From: Bimastos eiseni
Taxonomy: Eukaryota > Annelida > Clitellata > Crassiclitellata > Lumbricidae
Reading direction: 5' to 3'
NCBI GenBank assembly: GCA_959347315.1
Contig: OY365810.1
Coordinates: 28,820,924 to 28,884,923 of the forward strand
DNA: 64,000 nucleotides
Shown here: one piece after another, positions 46,457 through 59,220 of the stretch
Position numbering within the stretch: the stretch's first letter is position 1
How the letters are laid out: the number at the start of each line of letters is the position of its first letter
Notes under the pieces: model-generated
The model's input: the letters and a program-made list of their open reading frames with translations, nothing else
What the model was told of the DNA's origin: nothing
The model's database searches: none
Program-made: the position numbers and the translations under genes

Positions 46457-47773
46457 TGTGAGTGTGTCAGAAAATTGATTTCATCCATCAGTGTTCTACA
46501 GAGGATGCAGGTCTAGTTGTCACAACTGCATCTCTATCCTCCTCATCTTCCTCTTTCTCCGCGTCTTCCGCATCATCCTCCATCTCCTATTCGACGCCTT
46601 CTGCGTATAAAGCGCCAGGCATTAAGACGCTGAACGATTTCCGTATCACAGTTTTCTCAAATTGTTTTGAGAAATTCTGTTCACAGTTAGCACAATTTGG
46701 TTGCTTTATGTAATCAAATCAGTCGAGTCTGAGTTGTGTTTGCTGTAAGAGAAAGCATTCATCGGCATCATGATTAATTTTGTTAGATCTCTCTTTTCTT
46801 GCGGATCTAGAACAGCAAAGGTATGTTATAGCCTTTCGTTTTTTTAATGGTAACGGTATTTAGTATGATGTCACCTTTCACTTAATGGCACAGGTAGTTA
46901 ACGTTAACTACATAGTAGGCCTGTTTTCTTTGACTTGATAGCAGAGGTAGGCTAATTAGCAAAGTATGCTACCGATAACTTTATGGCAGATGTATTAGGC
47001 AAAATATGTTATCTTATATTCGATAGCAGACTATTAAGCAGAGGTGTTTGGTTGATCTATAGACAGATTATCTGCAGTAGGTCTAATGTTTGTAGTTTCA
47101 TGAATGAGATAGTTAGGATGTTAGTCTTTGATATGAGATGATGTGCACTGCATGCATGTGTTTTTATTACTAAAAGTTAGCACTCGTTGACTGACTCCAT
47201 GGCTGAGGCACAGTGGGCTTATCGCCAGAGGTGCAACAAGGTTTTTAAAAGTGGGGAGGGGGCATAATTTCCCAAAAAATTGCGAAGCGCAACATTTTTT
47301 CCCTTCCACTTTTTAAATTTTGCCCCCCCCAGAAATTTCTAAAAATGGGTTGTGGGGCAGAAATCATCATAACAAAAGTCATCTTATCATAATTACTTCA
47401 TAGAAATGAGATATGTAGGGTGCTTTTAAAGTATACACTATAAAGTAGGCCTACTATTTTGTAAAATATACAGCAAAATTGCATGCAAATTAATCTTTCC
47501 ATCATCATTAGGCTGGTAACATGGTCATTGCAACAGCGTTCATCACTCACTCTCGGAGCTTCCATCTTGAAGGGTTAGTGTAAGCTCACTTGGTTGACAA
47601 ATTGCACTCAATAGCAGAAACTAATTTAGTATTGCCATTTCCAAATGAGTGAGTTTTTCGTCCAATTCAAAATCCGGGGTCATCATGGTCAACGGGACAA
47701 CTTTAGATATGATTTTGTCATACTCAGACTGCAAAAAATGGAAGTCACGGGTCACGATTGTAGACTCGGGCCG

Positions 47774-47905
47774 CAGAGGCGTCAATCCCCCTGAGTGATT
47801 TAGGCAAACCCCCAGTCCCAAGGGTATGGAAGGCAAAATATTTCCCCTATGACTAAAAAATATCCTCCATTTGCCTCTGGATCTCCCCCTATCTGGACGC
47901 CTCTG
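47774..47905 (+). mobile_element. CAGAGGCGTC-type MITE, copy 3
   Basis: Perfect 10-bp inverted ends CAGAGGCGTC...GACGCCTCTG, flanked by a perfect 8-bp duplication TCGGGCCG (47766-47773 and 47906-47913). Length 132 bp. Confidence 0.95.
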
Positions 47906-49984
47906 TCGGGCCGGATGATGGCTGGAAGAAACACTGATCGCGCACTAGAATTACGTAGAACTATAGATCTCCAGCTGCAGATAATTAGTCAACACTTGAA
48001 GATTGGAGATTAATTGATACAATATGTCTGGTAATAATATCAAGCATCTAGCTTCAAGCCTTCAACTGCTCTTTCAACATTTTTGTCCCATTAACATTCT
48101 CTGGCATTATATTATACCGATGCATCTAATTGATCAAGCCCATCTAGTATACATCACTGATCTGCTGGAATTGACTCGCTGGATCCTTAGGATGTAACTC
48201 ACTCTGTGCTTTAACGCATTTCTTGTGCACAAGAACTTGAAGCAAAAACGTATAACCTTTCAATTCGATCGTGTCATTGCAAAGCGCCCTTGGCTATAGC
48301 GGTATGGCTACGTTACGGAGCTTTAGAAATCGCCCGTTTAATAAATAATAATAATAATAATAAGTGATGCAAAAATCTATAGCGTCTGGAATAGATTCAT
48401 TATCTGAAATTACATTCAATTAAAGCTCATGGCAATTGACATAAATGGCCAGTGCCCTCCAACTGCCTTCCAACTGCTGGCCACTCTTATTAACACTGCT
48501 CTTTACACTTGCACCATCACATTAACCTTGACCAACTAAACCTGAACCTATAGGTTGCCCCAAACGACTTAAGAACATCTAAAATAAGCAATGACAATTA
48601 CTTTGTATCTAATCCGATTGCTGATTTGAAATCAAGAAACTATTCATTCACTTTCTTGGCAAAAAATCGCTCTTCCTGCAACTAATATCTTTTGTCACAT
48701 CAACAAGGATTGAAAAACGATATAGATTGCTTGACCTCTTCTATTATCTGATCCCTGACCATATATATCACTAAAAAGTCTAAGCAAGTAAGTAAGTGAT
48801 CCTGTGAGAATGTTAAGAAAAAATTTCAGATTTCGATAGACAAGTTAATTAGTACTTCGTGCCTTTGAGAAAGCCGTGAAAAAAATAATTTTAACTTTCA
48901 CCATGCATCATACCTTAGCAAGTAAATATAAAATCTAAATGATACCATATTTCACAGCATATCGGGAAAAATCTTGGGGGCAGTGGGGGGCCACAAGCTC
49001 AGTTGGAGGGGCATGGCCAATCTGCCCCTGTAGAGCCGACACTGGCCCCTCTGGCCCCCCTCTTGTTACACCCCTGCCTATCCTATCGCTAACTTCACAA
49101 TGGGACACAAATGATATCTATTGGAGTCTAATAGATTCACTTTCTTTTGATGCCTGAGGGATGAAGTTTTCTCTTTTCATTCCGATTGAATTCAATGACC
49201 TGCTTTGAACTTTTTATGCACACAATATGCTGCACACGCGAAACTCTGTATTATTTTATACTTAAATATTAAAAAAATGACACTAAGCAATTAATGGTGG
49301 TCCGTCCGAATCAACACGGTGGGTGTTAGTTACATGTATTTCAAGTGTTTAACGACATCAAATCCCTGTATCTGCCAGAGCCGTTGACGTGATCCTCGGC
49401 GACCCTCCTCCTTTTTCCATGTTTGGAACTGGCACTAACAGCTAGAGTACGGACAGGGGTGGGATTAACACGGTCGGGGACATGGCTCCCAGAGTGAGTT
49501 CACATCTGGATGCCAAACAGTTTATACATAATACAACTGAGCAGCTGAAGGCAATTAACTCCTTCGCTGCACTAAGCCACGCACTCAGGCAGCGCCAGTC
49601 CCAAGCCTGGATAAAGAAGGGCGACGATAATGATCTTTGTTATCACACAGCGTAGTCAAGCTGAAACTACCACCACCAAGATGTTAACATCTATTTCCCT
49701 TAACCTTTACTCCTCCGCTAACCATACATTCTCTGCGAATTTTCCTGTTTCTTCGTGAACTCTTTGCCATCCAGCCAATCAACCCCACCCAATCATTCTC
49801 TTATCTCAGCTTTTCTCGACCCCGCGGTCATTTCTCATCTCAAGTTCTCCATCCGAGCCATATCTATGCAACACTGCACCATGTCTCTCACGGTCACTGG
49901 GACGATCTGCCCTCTGAAATTCGTGGTTCATCTGTTCCTCTGCCATCATTGCCAATCACCCATGCATCATCTTGTATTGTGAAG
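47906..49984. other. Intergenic region with retroelement tails
   Basis: Holds an L2/SINE-like tail (GCGCCCTTGGCTATAGCGG to an ATA repeat ending at about 48363) and a G/C-run fragment near 48970-49080 ending GTTACACCCCTG, the end of another MITE-like repeat. The plus strand near 49890-49980 reads HWDDLPSEIRGSSV, which recalls the end of a retrotransposon ORF. No host exon. Confidence 0.45.
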
Positions 49985-50735
49985 AGTTAATATAAGGTTA
50001 GCGATAGGACTTTGAAGAGGTTTTGCTCTGGGATTTTTCGCCAATGGAACGATTTAGGGGTATTTATAAGAGACGTGATTATATTTGGGAAGTTTTGGCT
50101 AAGTTCCAGACGGTTGAGTTGTGTGTAATTCGAATTTCGAGGTTGAGGAACATGGTATTACAGTGCTCGAGCTTTGATAGGACAATGGAGGTAGCATTGG
50201 TGAAGAGCATGGGCCGGATGCCACGAATGTGCACGAAGCAAGAGCGCGAAAGGTTGGAAATGGGGTAATAGACAAACAGAGACGGTACGTGATCAATTGT
50301 AACACCAAACTTGCGGTCGGGGGCATCTGAGATGAGGGGAGATGTTAAGAGTTAGTGTATAGGTGTAATGAATGGTCAAGAATTTTATTGATTTGGTCGG
50401 GAAGGCCTATGATGATGAATTCTATTTTGGATGTTAGGCCTAGAGTTGGGTGTCGTCTGCGCATAGCTAGATGATGGTCACCAGAGGAGGATATTATTTG
50501 AGATGACTTGATTGTGTGGTATATGACGAAGCAGAGTGAACCGAGAACAGAGGCTTTGAGGGACCAGAGTGACAGATGCTGCTAACAGTACGTGTTTGGA
50601 AGTTTTGACAGAGAAGGATCTGGAAGACAATTAAGTAGGATTTGTAGAGAAGCCAAACCAAGAACAAAGCCGTTGAAAAGGGAGACTGTTATCGGTGGAG
50701 TGGAATGCGGCGGAGATGTCGAGGATACAGAAGCA

Positions 50736-50779
<44 letters not shown>

Positions 50780-50990
50780 TGGTGGCCGGCCGACGGTAGA
50801 TTAAACCAGTTTATTGTACAGAGAAGCAAATAGAGGTTCTGTGGAGTGGTTTAGGGCGAAACCAGATTGATGGGGTTAAGGAGTGAGGAGGAAGAGGGTA
50901 GCCTTTGAGTCGGGTTAGGACAATTCTTTCAGTCAGCTTAGATAGAAAGGAAAAATTCGAGATGTGATGGTAGTCAGATGGGTTCACCCT
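49985..50990 (-). mobile_element. Decayed L2/CR1-like reverse transcriptase (minus strand)
   Basis: Read from 50990 leftwards with several frameshifts: ISNFSFLSKLTERIVLTRLK, LPPHSLTPS, SICFSVQ, LDISAAFHSTDNSLPFQRL, WFGFSTNP, SFSVKTSKHV, then YAQTTPN in place of YADDTQL. This is the order of RT blocks of L2/CR1 ORF2. A TA microsatellite (50739-50777) splits it. Confidence 0.65.
50739..50777. repeat. (TA)n microsatellite
   Basis: About 19 TA units inside the decayed reverse transcriptase. Confidence 0.95.
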
Positions 50991-52745
50991 GCCATGATTT
51001 TCTTCTTTGATAATGTTGCTAAATGGGCCAAGTATTCTGTAGGTATCTGGTTAATTTATAGCACACAATTCGCATAATTAATCATGATCTGTAATGATTT
51101 ATGGACCAAATAATGAGAATATATATATGCTGTCAACTGCATACGTTGCCAATTCACTTGACCTCCTCGTTCCCGCCAGAGGGAACGGTCTCTGTTCGGA
51201 GCAAATTGTCATGCTGGAGAATTGCCTCATTTGCCAAAGAATCCAATTGCCAAGTAATTTGGCGAGTCATATTTGACCTTTTGGTGTCTATGTTCCTAAC
51301 ATGTGCACCATTCACGGCGAGCCTTTGAAGCAACACGTTGCCTCCTTGTTGTTCATGGTGCCTGCTGTTTTGACCTTTTTTAGCTGCCTAGCTCTTTATC
51401 AATTCAGTAATTGACAGTCTTTTTTCGTGGTGGCATTATTTCCAAACATTTCAGTGGAGTACAGTGTTCGTTCTGCTTCCTATACTCGTACCACAGCCTC
51501 TGTACTCGGTTAGTCTGTTTTAGGTGTGTGAGAGGCAAGTACACACTTTATGCTTCTTGAACTATAAAAGTAATGGTCGTTTCGGCCTATGTATACCTCT
51601 GTTGTATTAGCCGTTTTGAGGTGTGTAGGCTTAGTAGGTTACATGTTGCATTGTATTGTATTAAATTTTGCTGATCTGTGCACCCTCCTTAATAAAACGG
51701 ATGCTGAATCTCGTTCTACAGATGGCGGCGCTTAATACATAAGAAATCATCTTAGCTGCGACTCAGCGCAATATGACTCTATAGATTATACTGTCGACGT
51801 GTGTCAAGGTGTTAGATGAGACAGGAAATTGGGAATCCGCAGATGGGATGCCAATACATTGAGAGATGATGGTCTGGTGCAAATTTCAGAGCCATTCAAT
51901 TTCAATTTCACAAACAGGAATCAGATTTCAAATTAAGCAAAAACTGTTTTACTTTTCTCTCTTCTTCAGCCAACTTGACTCTTACTGCGACTTCTTTCTT
52001 ACAGTACGTGTGCACTTGGCGTTATTTACATAAGCTGCAATTGTATGGTTCAAAACTCTGCGATCAGAGCTATAATAAAACCTTAAGTATCGACACATCA
52101 GACCCACACTGCACTCATTACGCTGGCTTCACACTGACCAAGGAATCCAATATAAAACCCTTTTATATTCGCCAAGTGCCAAATTAAATAAAGCATGCAG
52201 ATGACCTCTGTTGCAGTATTTGTTCAGTTTTGCCTTTCACACTAGCAATATAATGCCTTCAGTCCACATAATCGCTCTTTCACTCTGGCTGCATGTACCC
52301 TACACCAACCCAGTGCTGGGCTCTCGGACTTTCTGGGTGGGTGGCCGTAAGCTTTAAATTTTATGCTCAGTGCTGTTGACACTGTCAGCTTGTTGCTGTC
52401 ATTCAGATGTCACACAACCTCTTTCAACTTGATGATATACATGTAGTCCTACTATGTTTTTGCATGATTTCGGTATGGTTTCGCTCACCCATCAGATTTA
52501 GACCAAGCTACTCCAACGGGCAATGATTTAGGACAAAGGGGGCGGGCTTCACAGGGCACACTGGCGTGCAGAGCCGATGAAGTAAGTTGGATATCCGATA
52601 CCCCAGGGGCTCAGAGTCCCAGACTAGACAAGATTAGTCCTTCTACGCTATAGACGGAAGCGTTGGTTGAATCAGATGCTAACGTGATAGGCGCCTCACC
52701 TTGCTGCCGTGCAGTTAAATTCGATTTCTGAAAGGACTTGCACCT
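50991..52745. other. Intergenic sequence
   Basis: No supported exon, RNA gene or clear transposon end was found. Confidence 0.45.
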
Positions 52746-52925
52746 TGCCTATATCCTGCCTATGAGCACCTTTCCTATCCTGCCTATGAGCACCTTTCCT
52801 ATCCTGCCTATGAGCACCTTTCCTATCCTGCCTATGAGCACATTGCCTATCCTGCCTATGAGCACATTGCCTATCCTGCCTATGAGCACATTGCCTATCC
52901 TGCCTATGAGCACCTTTCCTACCTT
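52746..52925. repeat. 24-bp tandem repeat
   Basis: About seven and a half copies of CCTATCCTGCCTATGAGCAC with CTTT or ATTG as the last four bases; the two variants are in blocks, suggesting stepwise expansion. The unit is a multiple of three and so gives open frames on both strands. Confidence 0.95.
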
Positions 52926-53164
52926 GCCATTTGTCCTAACCTTCCCATGTTCCAGTCTGGAACAATCATGGGTGCTTTTCTTATCTTCCAATTAATTGAT
53001 TAGTTGATTTTTCATTTGAGTTCAATGAATTTCTTTGCTGCCTCGTTTATACTTTACTACCGAACCGAAGTCTAGAATAATGTTGTTAGGCTTTGCATCA
53101 TCTTCTGCCACTTTCTTAATGTGTTGCTGTGCTGTGACGTCATGCATTTCGTATCTGCCAAATT

Positions 53165-53452
53165 ATGTTAGCTGCTGATGACTTCTGTATGTCAGAGAGA
53201 CAGACACCTGTTAAGACATATTATAGCTTTCGGTTGCTTTGTGAGGATGTACAGTTTGATGACTGGGAATTGAGATATATCATTCGGTTGATTGCTGCTG
53301 AGACAGATGGTGGTATGCAGAGGATGCTGACCGAGTCTTATCCTTTGCTTAATGATGCTGACATGTTGCTGATGATGGATGTTATAGACGTCTTATCTTA
53401 TGTAGTTGGCATCCTTCAACTGATCTCCTCTTTAATTGGCACGCTCCGTTAG
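53165..53452 (+). CDS. Unassigned 95-residue open frame
   Basis: An ATG-to-TAG frame coding for a non-repetitive, mixed-charge protein (TYYSFRLLCEDVQFDDWELR, then QRMLTESYPLLNDADMLLMM) with a hydrophobic C-terminus (LSYVVGILQLISSLIGTL). Composition and predicted helicity look more protein-like than the surrounding frames, but I recognise no family. It could be a small gene, an exon bounded by the AG at about 53198, or chance. Confidence 0.25.
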   Translation: MLAADDFCMSERQTPVKTYYSFRLLCEDVQFDDWELRYIIRLIAAETDGGMQRMLTESYPLLNDADMLLMMDVIDVLSYVVGILQLISSLIGTLR

Positions 53453-53984
53453 CTACGTCTTCTGCCTGCTGATCTTGCATGCCATGGCCCATGCAGGAGC
53501 ATCAATAGAGATTACGGAGAAAGATGATGACGGTGGTAGCAATGCTGATGATGCTGGTGACAAAGCATGCAGGTTATAGAAGCAAGTATGACTACAGTTG
53601 GTTTTTACGACAATTTTTACTGTTATCTGTATTAGTACTACTGTATAATCACCAAGTGATCCTATGTCCCAACTATGGCTAAGTTTTTTACCTTAGCCTG
53701 CCGGACAGTGGACAAATGAGGTAAATCCTTTTGCGGACGTCTTGTCAACCTAAAATTCAATTCAATTTTATTTATTAACCAAAAAACTTGAGAAAATGAC
53801 AAACCATAAGTTAACATAAATGAATATTCTGGTTACACAGGGGAACCTAAAGAGGTCATAGACCCCGCTAACCAGAGGACCCTATATGTAGAATTTATAA
53901 ACTGGCAATGGGTACCAATATTAATAACATTCACATATCAGTTAAGTTAAATAGATAGAAGTTAATCTTAACTAGTACCTTAAC
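53453..53984. other. Spacer between the unassigned frame and a retrotransposon end
   Basis: Nothing recognised except a CAATTCAATTTTATTTATT tail near 53758-53780, probably the 3' tail of the minus-strand retrotransposon. Confidence 0.4.
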
Positions 53985-54480
53985 TGAGGACTCATTGCAT
54001 CCGTTGAATAGACAGAAATACAATCCTTCAATACTTAGAGTTGTCTTCAAGCAAATAGAGGCGAAATTTATTTTTAAATAATCTAATATTTGGCTGGTGT
54101 TGAATATTTGTTGTGACAAGATTCCAAAAGCGGGATCCAGTACGTTGAATAGAAAACAATCGAGTATTTGTGTGTGCATAAGAAGGGTCATAGGATTTCG
54201 AGTTTCTTGTCTGATAGGAGTGGCGATCAGAGGTGAGGCCCAAAAAACGTTATTAAAAACATGTGGTAATAAGCCATAATTATAGCGATACATAAACTCT
54301 CCTATTTGTATCCGCCTGATTTTATCAACACTCAATAGCCCATATTTTTGAAAATACTGAGAAGTGTGTGCCCTATAAGAAATGTTTGCAATATATCTGA
54401 CAACCTTCGTTTTTTGAAGGGTGGTGAGTTTCTTAAGATTAGAACTGCAGGTGTATATGTTTATTCATTGCAGTGTAACT
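53985..54480 (-). mobile_element. 3' end of an L2/CR1-like non-LTR retrotransposon
   Basis: From 54480 leftwards the minus strand encodes NLKKLTTLQKTKVVRYIANI, SYRAHTSQYFQKYGLLSVDK, IRRIQIGEFMYRYNYGLLPH and VFNNVF. After a frameshift it continues HSYQTRNSKSYD and GSRFWNLVTTNI to a stop near 54028. This is the standard RT thumb and C-terminus of such elements, 5'-truncated at about 54480. Confidence 0.8.
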
Positions 54481-54490
54481 GCTCCAACTA

Positions 54491-56081
54491 GGGTAAAGTA
54501 TCCAAATATGGGCACCTTAAGGATTTTATCGTATAATTCATAATCATACTTAGGAGTAACTAAAACAATGTATGTAAAACCAATAATCAACACATTTGTC
54601 ACTAGATATATAATAAAGTAACAATAAAATGTCAACAGTTGCAGTTTAACACCTGAATGATCTGAAACTCTATTTTACCCATGGTCAACAAATAAAGTTA
54701 TTATCGTCTAAAATCCAAATCCTTCTGCGCAAGAAAAGTGAATGGATTGGCACTTCGAGCTGCATAAACCGTACAGCCTTGACTCCATATCCAAAATGAG
54801 ATCAGCTAGATCATCTTCCTGTTCTGGTGTTAAAAATGTGGGATGACTAAGCGCTTTCCAAACGCCTTCACCTTTTTCTGCCTTTTTTACATGTCTTTGC
54901 AAAATTTCTCGTGGAATACCATATCGCTTTGCTGCTTTTGCCCATTCCACTCTGAAGAACAGCTTATACTGCCCATTTCAGTGAATGCTCACTCCACTGG
55001 TCTCTCTCTTCTTAACATTCTAAAATTTTGAAAACATGTCTTACAGAATATTAAAGTAGGCCCTCTATAAAGCAGCAAAAAACTTATCAAAAACTTAACA
55101 CCTAATGATCGTGTCATCCCACCTTTCGTGAAATTAAATGGCTTTGCGTTACAAGCTAACAATAGGGCCTACATGTCAAAATCTGTCAACTAATGTAATG
55201 AGTGCACACAAATTCATCTGCTTTGCATGTTTCATCACATGTAAAAAAATTCTTTCAACTTGTGGCCTGTAGCTGACTTTGTTGTCACACAATCACTTAG
55301 AATATTTTGAAACCATGCCTGAATGAAATAAACTGCTCGAGTTAACTTGCAAATCTTAAATATTATTGCTCTTCAAAATCAACCTTAAGACTTATTTGCT
55401 TAAGATATATTATAACTAGACTTTCTTGCTACATACTTTTGTGCAAAATTCATATTGTGTGTAGACATGTTATAATTGACAATTTAAGCGACCTGTTGAA
55501 CGCAGATGGCATATTCAAAGGCCACTAGACCGTTGCTAAAGTTAGGTTTGGCTTAGATCATCTATTTTTATTCTGTTAAACATATTTTATCTTTACAATA
55601 TGCTGATTTGTATAAATAATTAGCAATAGACTTAATATTGGCGCCTGCTGCCTTAATATGGGGACGTGCCCATATTAAGGCAGCAGCAGAATGCCCATAT
55701 TAAGCCAACACCACAGCACTCTTCAAAGTCCGCTATATAAACATGTAGTGTCCGAATCATTTATCACCGCCCATCAACGTTATAACAAAACAATTTCCAA
55801 AATAGAAAAAAATTACTTCAAAGTCGTCCATCAGATACGCTCGAAATAATCGAGGAAACAAAATCGCCGATTTTTAAATTTTGTCACGGAAATTTATAAA
55901 TTATACGATAATTAATCTTAAAATTCAAACATTATCTAATGCAAACTTGAATTTCAGGTAAATGATACCTGCCGCTGTAGTTCAATTGGAGTTCGACAGA
56001 TGGCAATTCAAAAACAATTATATAGATACTTTTCTGGGGGTGCCCATATTAGGGGTATGCCCATAATAGGAAACTTTACCC
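54491..56081 (-). mobile_element. Internally deleted pogo-like (Tc1/mariner superfamily) element
   Basis: Inverted ends GGGTAAAGTATCC and GGGTAAAGTTTCC (12 of 13), each flanked by TA (54489-54490 and 56082-56083). ATATGGGCACC recurs just inside both ends, and at 55645-55682 an inner hairpin has arms GCTGCCTTAATATGGG/CCCATATTAAGGCAGC. A transposase remnant is on the minus strand. Confidence 0.75.
54708..54950 (-). pseudogene. Pogo/Jerky-type transposase DNA-binding remnant
   Basis: The minus strand reads EWAKAAKRYGIPREILQRHV, a psq-type helix-turn-helix, then GVWKALSHPTFLTPEQEDDL and LILDMESRLYGL, the CENP-B/HTH region of pogo-like transposases. The DDE catalytic part is absent, consistent with internal deletion. 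Confidence 0.65.
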
Positions 56082-56524
56082 TATATATCTCTATAGCTCA
56101 GAATATTATGTAGTTTAATATTACGTCAGCGATAGGACTTTGAAGTAGGGAATGCAATCGGAAACAACAGAACATTATGCTGATGTCATAGACGCCATTC
56201 GATGCGATTTAGTGGAGCTTTAGATGTGGTTGTAACTGCATGATGCCGTTGCTGATAAGGCTATTGTGCTGCTGCTGCTGCTGCTGATGATGACGATGAT
56301 GATGCTGACGATGTTCGTACTGTGGGCAGTACTGGGCAGATGCAACTGTATTGATGCTGATACTCCATGTATAATTACCAAAATGTTTATTATGGTGAAG
56401 TCATCGGAGTCATGAGATGAAACGTCACTAAAAGTAATGATACCCCTCTTGTGTTGGTGCCTGATTTGTCACGCCATTGGATTATCTCCCTTGAGTGCAA
56501 TGAATTAAAGAATGATGCTGCGCT

Positions 56525-56539
56525 CTGTCTGTCTGCCTC

Positions 56540-56619
<80 letters not shown>

Positions 56620-56623
56620 TCTT
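56525..56623 (+). repeat. (TCTG)n(CT)n compound microsatellite
   Basis: TCTG units pass into about 25 CT units. Confidence 0.95.
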
Positions 56624-56768
56624 TGATATCAACGGATTTACGTGCCTTGGATGGAATCCTTAATAGCGTCATATTCTCACAAGTGTTTAGTATACAGTTC
56701 TTTTCCAGGTTGCGTTTATGATGGAAAACCATAAAGTCAGAGAAACCGAGGCCTATGTAGCTTGTATG

Positions 56769-56770
<2 letters not shown>

Positions 56771-56814
<44 letters not shown>
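56771..56814. repeat. (TA)n microsatellite
   Basis: About 22 AT units. Confidence 0.95.
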
Positions 56815-56818
<4 letters not shown>

Positions 56819-58033
56819 TTTGCAATTGCGCTATATGCGTATATACACATGAGTATACATGAACATGCAAATATTCATGCATATATTTTGTAAAAATATG
56901 TTCTATCTTGGAGTAATGGACGATTAGGGAACAAGTTCGCCGCTTTATTAGTTTTTATTGAAGAAGGATGGACAAGAGTTCCAGGCTGCAATTAAGAATT
57001 TGGATAGATCAGCTTAATTAAATGAGGCATATTTTTCACTCTCATTCAATAACCTTTAAGATCTCAGCACAGTTGCCTTAGGCTAATGGAAAGCATTAAT
57101 ACATGTTGTGGCTGCCTATACCAAACACAGACTTAATAATGATCTACGGTTGTATACAGACAATCAAAGCAATGAACAAGCGCATGTCAATATTGTATTG
57201 TAGATGCATGTGTACAAGGATTAATGAATGCATACAGATTTATGTATTAAAGTGTATGCTTATGCCTGCATGCATGAATGCGTGTACGCATTCATTTGTG
57301 TGTATTATTCTCGATATTTATAATAACTCTTCTACATATATGACTTTCATGAGTTAGGCCTACATCCATTTGCTGGCATTCCAGTGCATCTGCCCTTGAT
57401 ATTTGTCAAACACAAGCCTACAGATGCATTGTCTTGTAGTACTTCATAACAATGACCATAGACTTTATTGCTAACTGTTTGCACAGATACATTTATAGCA
57501 ACCATTGTAGAAACATTTATTGTATGACAGGAGGCAATGGGAGTGAGACCCTTAATGGACCAAGGTCCCACTGACAGGAATAACCAAGCATATGGAACAG
57601 ATAGCATTTGGTTTTATATTTGGAATATAAAAATATGTGGTCTTAACTAGTTGACTAAGATGCATATTTTAGCACATTGATAATGAAGAAATGCTTCAAT
57701 TACATTGCTGGTCTGCATCAAGCACACTATACGTAGCAAGTAGTTTAGTAGTTTTACAAAGGAAGTACGATGGTAATAGTAAGGTTGTACGTTGCGGGGT
57801 GTAAGACTTATCTTATACATTAAAGTATACATGTATCTCATAACATATTTATTTTTTCATCTGATGATAGGATGTTGTTGCTGGTGGTGGTGGTGATGAT
57901 GATGATGATGATGATGAAGATCATGACGACGACAGTGACGACGACTACGATGATGATGCTGTTGCTGATAATAATGCTGATGTGTGACTGCTGCTACTAA
58001 TGGAGCTAATGCTGTTGATGGTAGGAAGTTGCA

Positions 58034-59188
58034 ATGATCCAGGAGATGGATGAAGGCCAGCCATGCCTCAATTGCAAGGACAAATGCCCTGGATTCTCGC
58101 TTCACACCTGGAGGTAGGTATCTAGTCGATTACATCACAATTAGTCGCCCATTGATAAGATTGGGGTGCTTGTGGCACTTTTCACCATCTGTATGTTGCT
58201 GGGTTTTTGTGTTTGTCCTGGACTTTGCCACATATGATAATAAGAGTATTGTGCTCGATGGAAGGATTGATCGTTGTTTTTGCATTTCTGCTTGGAAAAT
58301 GTCGAATAGTGCTCACAATTGTTGTGATGCTCTTGGCACGACAGTCATTAGCCTATGATGATTCTAGTTCCATGGACTAATTTATTGTTGGTGACAGATA
58401 TCTATAAATGTTTCGATTTTTTAAACTCGGTTGAAATCGATATGAACTTGCAATTGCTAGTTCAAGAATTAGCCTACACGTTAACTTCTGATTCATTTTC
58501 GCATAATTCTCTTGGTTTGCTGAACCTCACATGAGAATACATGATATTCCCCCCGAAGAGTGGCAGATGTCCTGACTAAGATAGGATAGAGTCGAACATT
58601 TATATTAATTTGATTAAAATATTATCAGACTTTTACCGGTGATATTCAGAAGTAAGCTTTTTCAATATTGGTTATGAACCTATGACCACTTGTTGAAAAT
58701 GGACAAATATCCTTGGGTGTTTTTCGTTCCTAGAAAGACCTGCCAGTTCTGCAGATGCCCAAGAGAAGTTCACGATGTCGGTCGAGAGGAAGGCTTCTAT
58801 GGTGCCAACCACTGGACTGGTTGGGACCAGCTCTTCTCTCGAAAGGATCCCATTTCGTCCTCTAACAGGAAGAAGAGAGCTGTCAGACTTGGCTATACTT
58901 GGGTTCCTTCAGGATTGTCCAAAGAGAAGGTCAGCATCTATCTTCTGTGTTCCCCTTACGTGTAGCTCTTTGAATTCCTAGTCAGTTTTCCTGTTCTGCT
59001 CGGGCTGTGTCTAGGTTAACTCAAAATACGTTATGGCACATTTAGTATCTTATATATCTTCAAGAATGTATACTTACAATGAAGGTGCTTGACAAATTCA
59101 ACTTTTGTCTGTGTGGATTGATTTCAAATATTCTCTTCCTATTTTCTCCCAGGTAATATTTTTATTCTGTCTGTTTGTTTGTCCATCA

Positions 59189-59220
<32 letters not shown>

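Larger units (their letters stand above)
44576..47773. other. Intergenic region with repeat fragments
   Basis: Contains a truncated relative of the CAGAGGCGTC MITE (about 45085-45180, ATTTGCCTTGGGACC, TCTGGACGTCCCTG), a 13-bp tandem array, a GT microsatellite and a fragment at about 47225-47350 starting CAGAGGTGCAACAAGG. No supported exon. Confidence 0.45.
56082..58024. other. Intergenic or 5' intronic sequence before the Prickle-like exons
   Basis: Dominated by simple repeats: GCT/GAT units (56269-56310), TCTG/CT (56525-56623), TA (56771-56814) and GAT units (57888-57920). If the Prickle-like gene has earlier exons, this is an intron; none was recognised. Confidence 0.45.
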
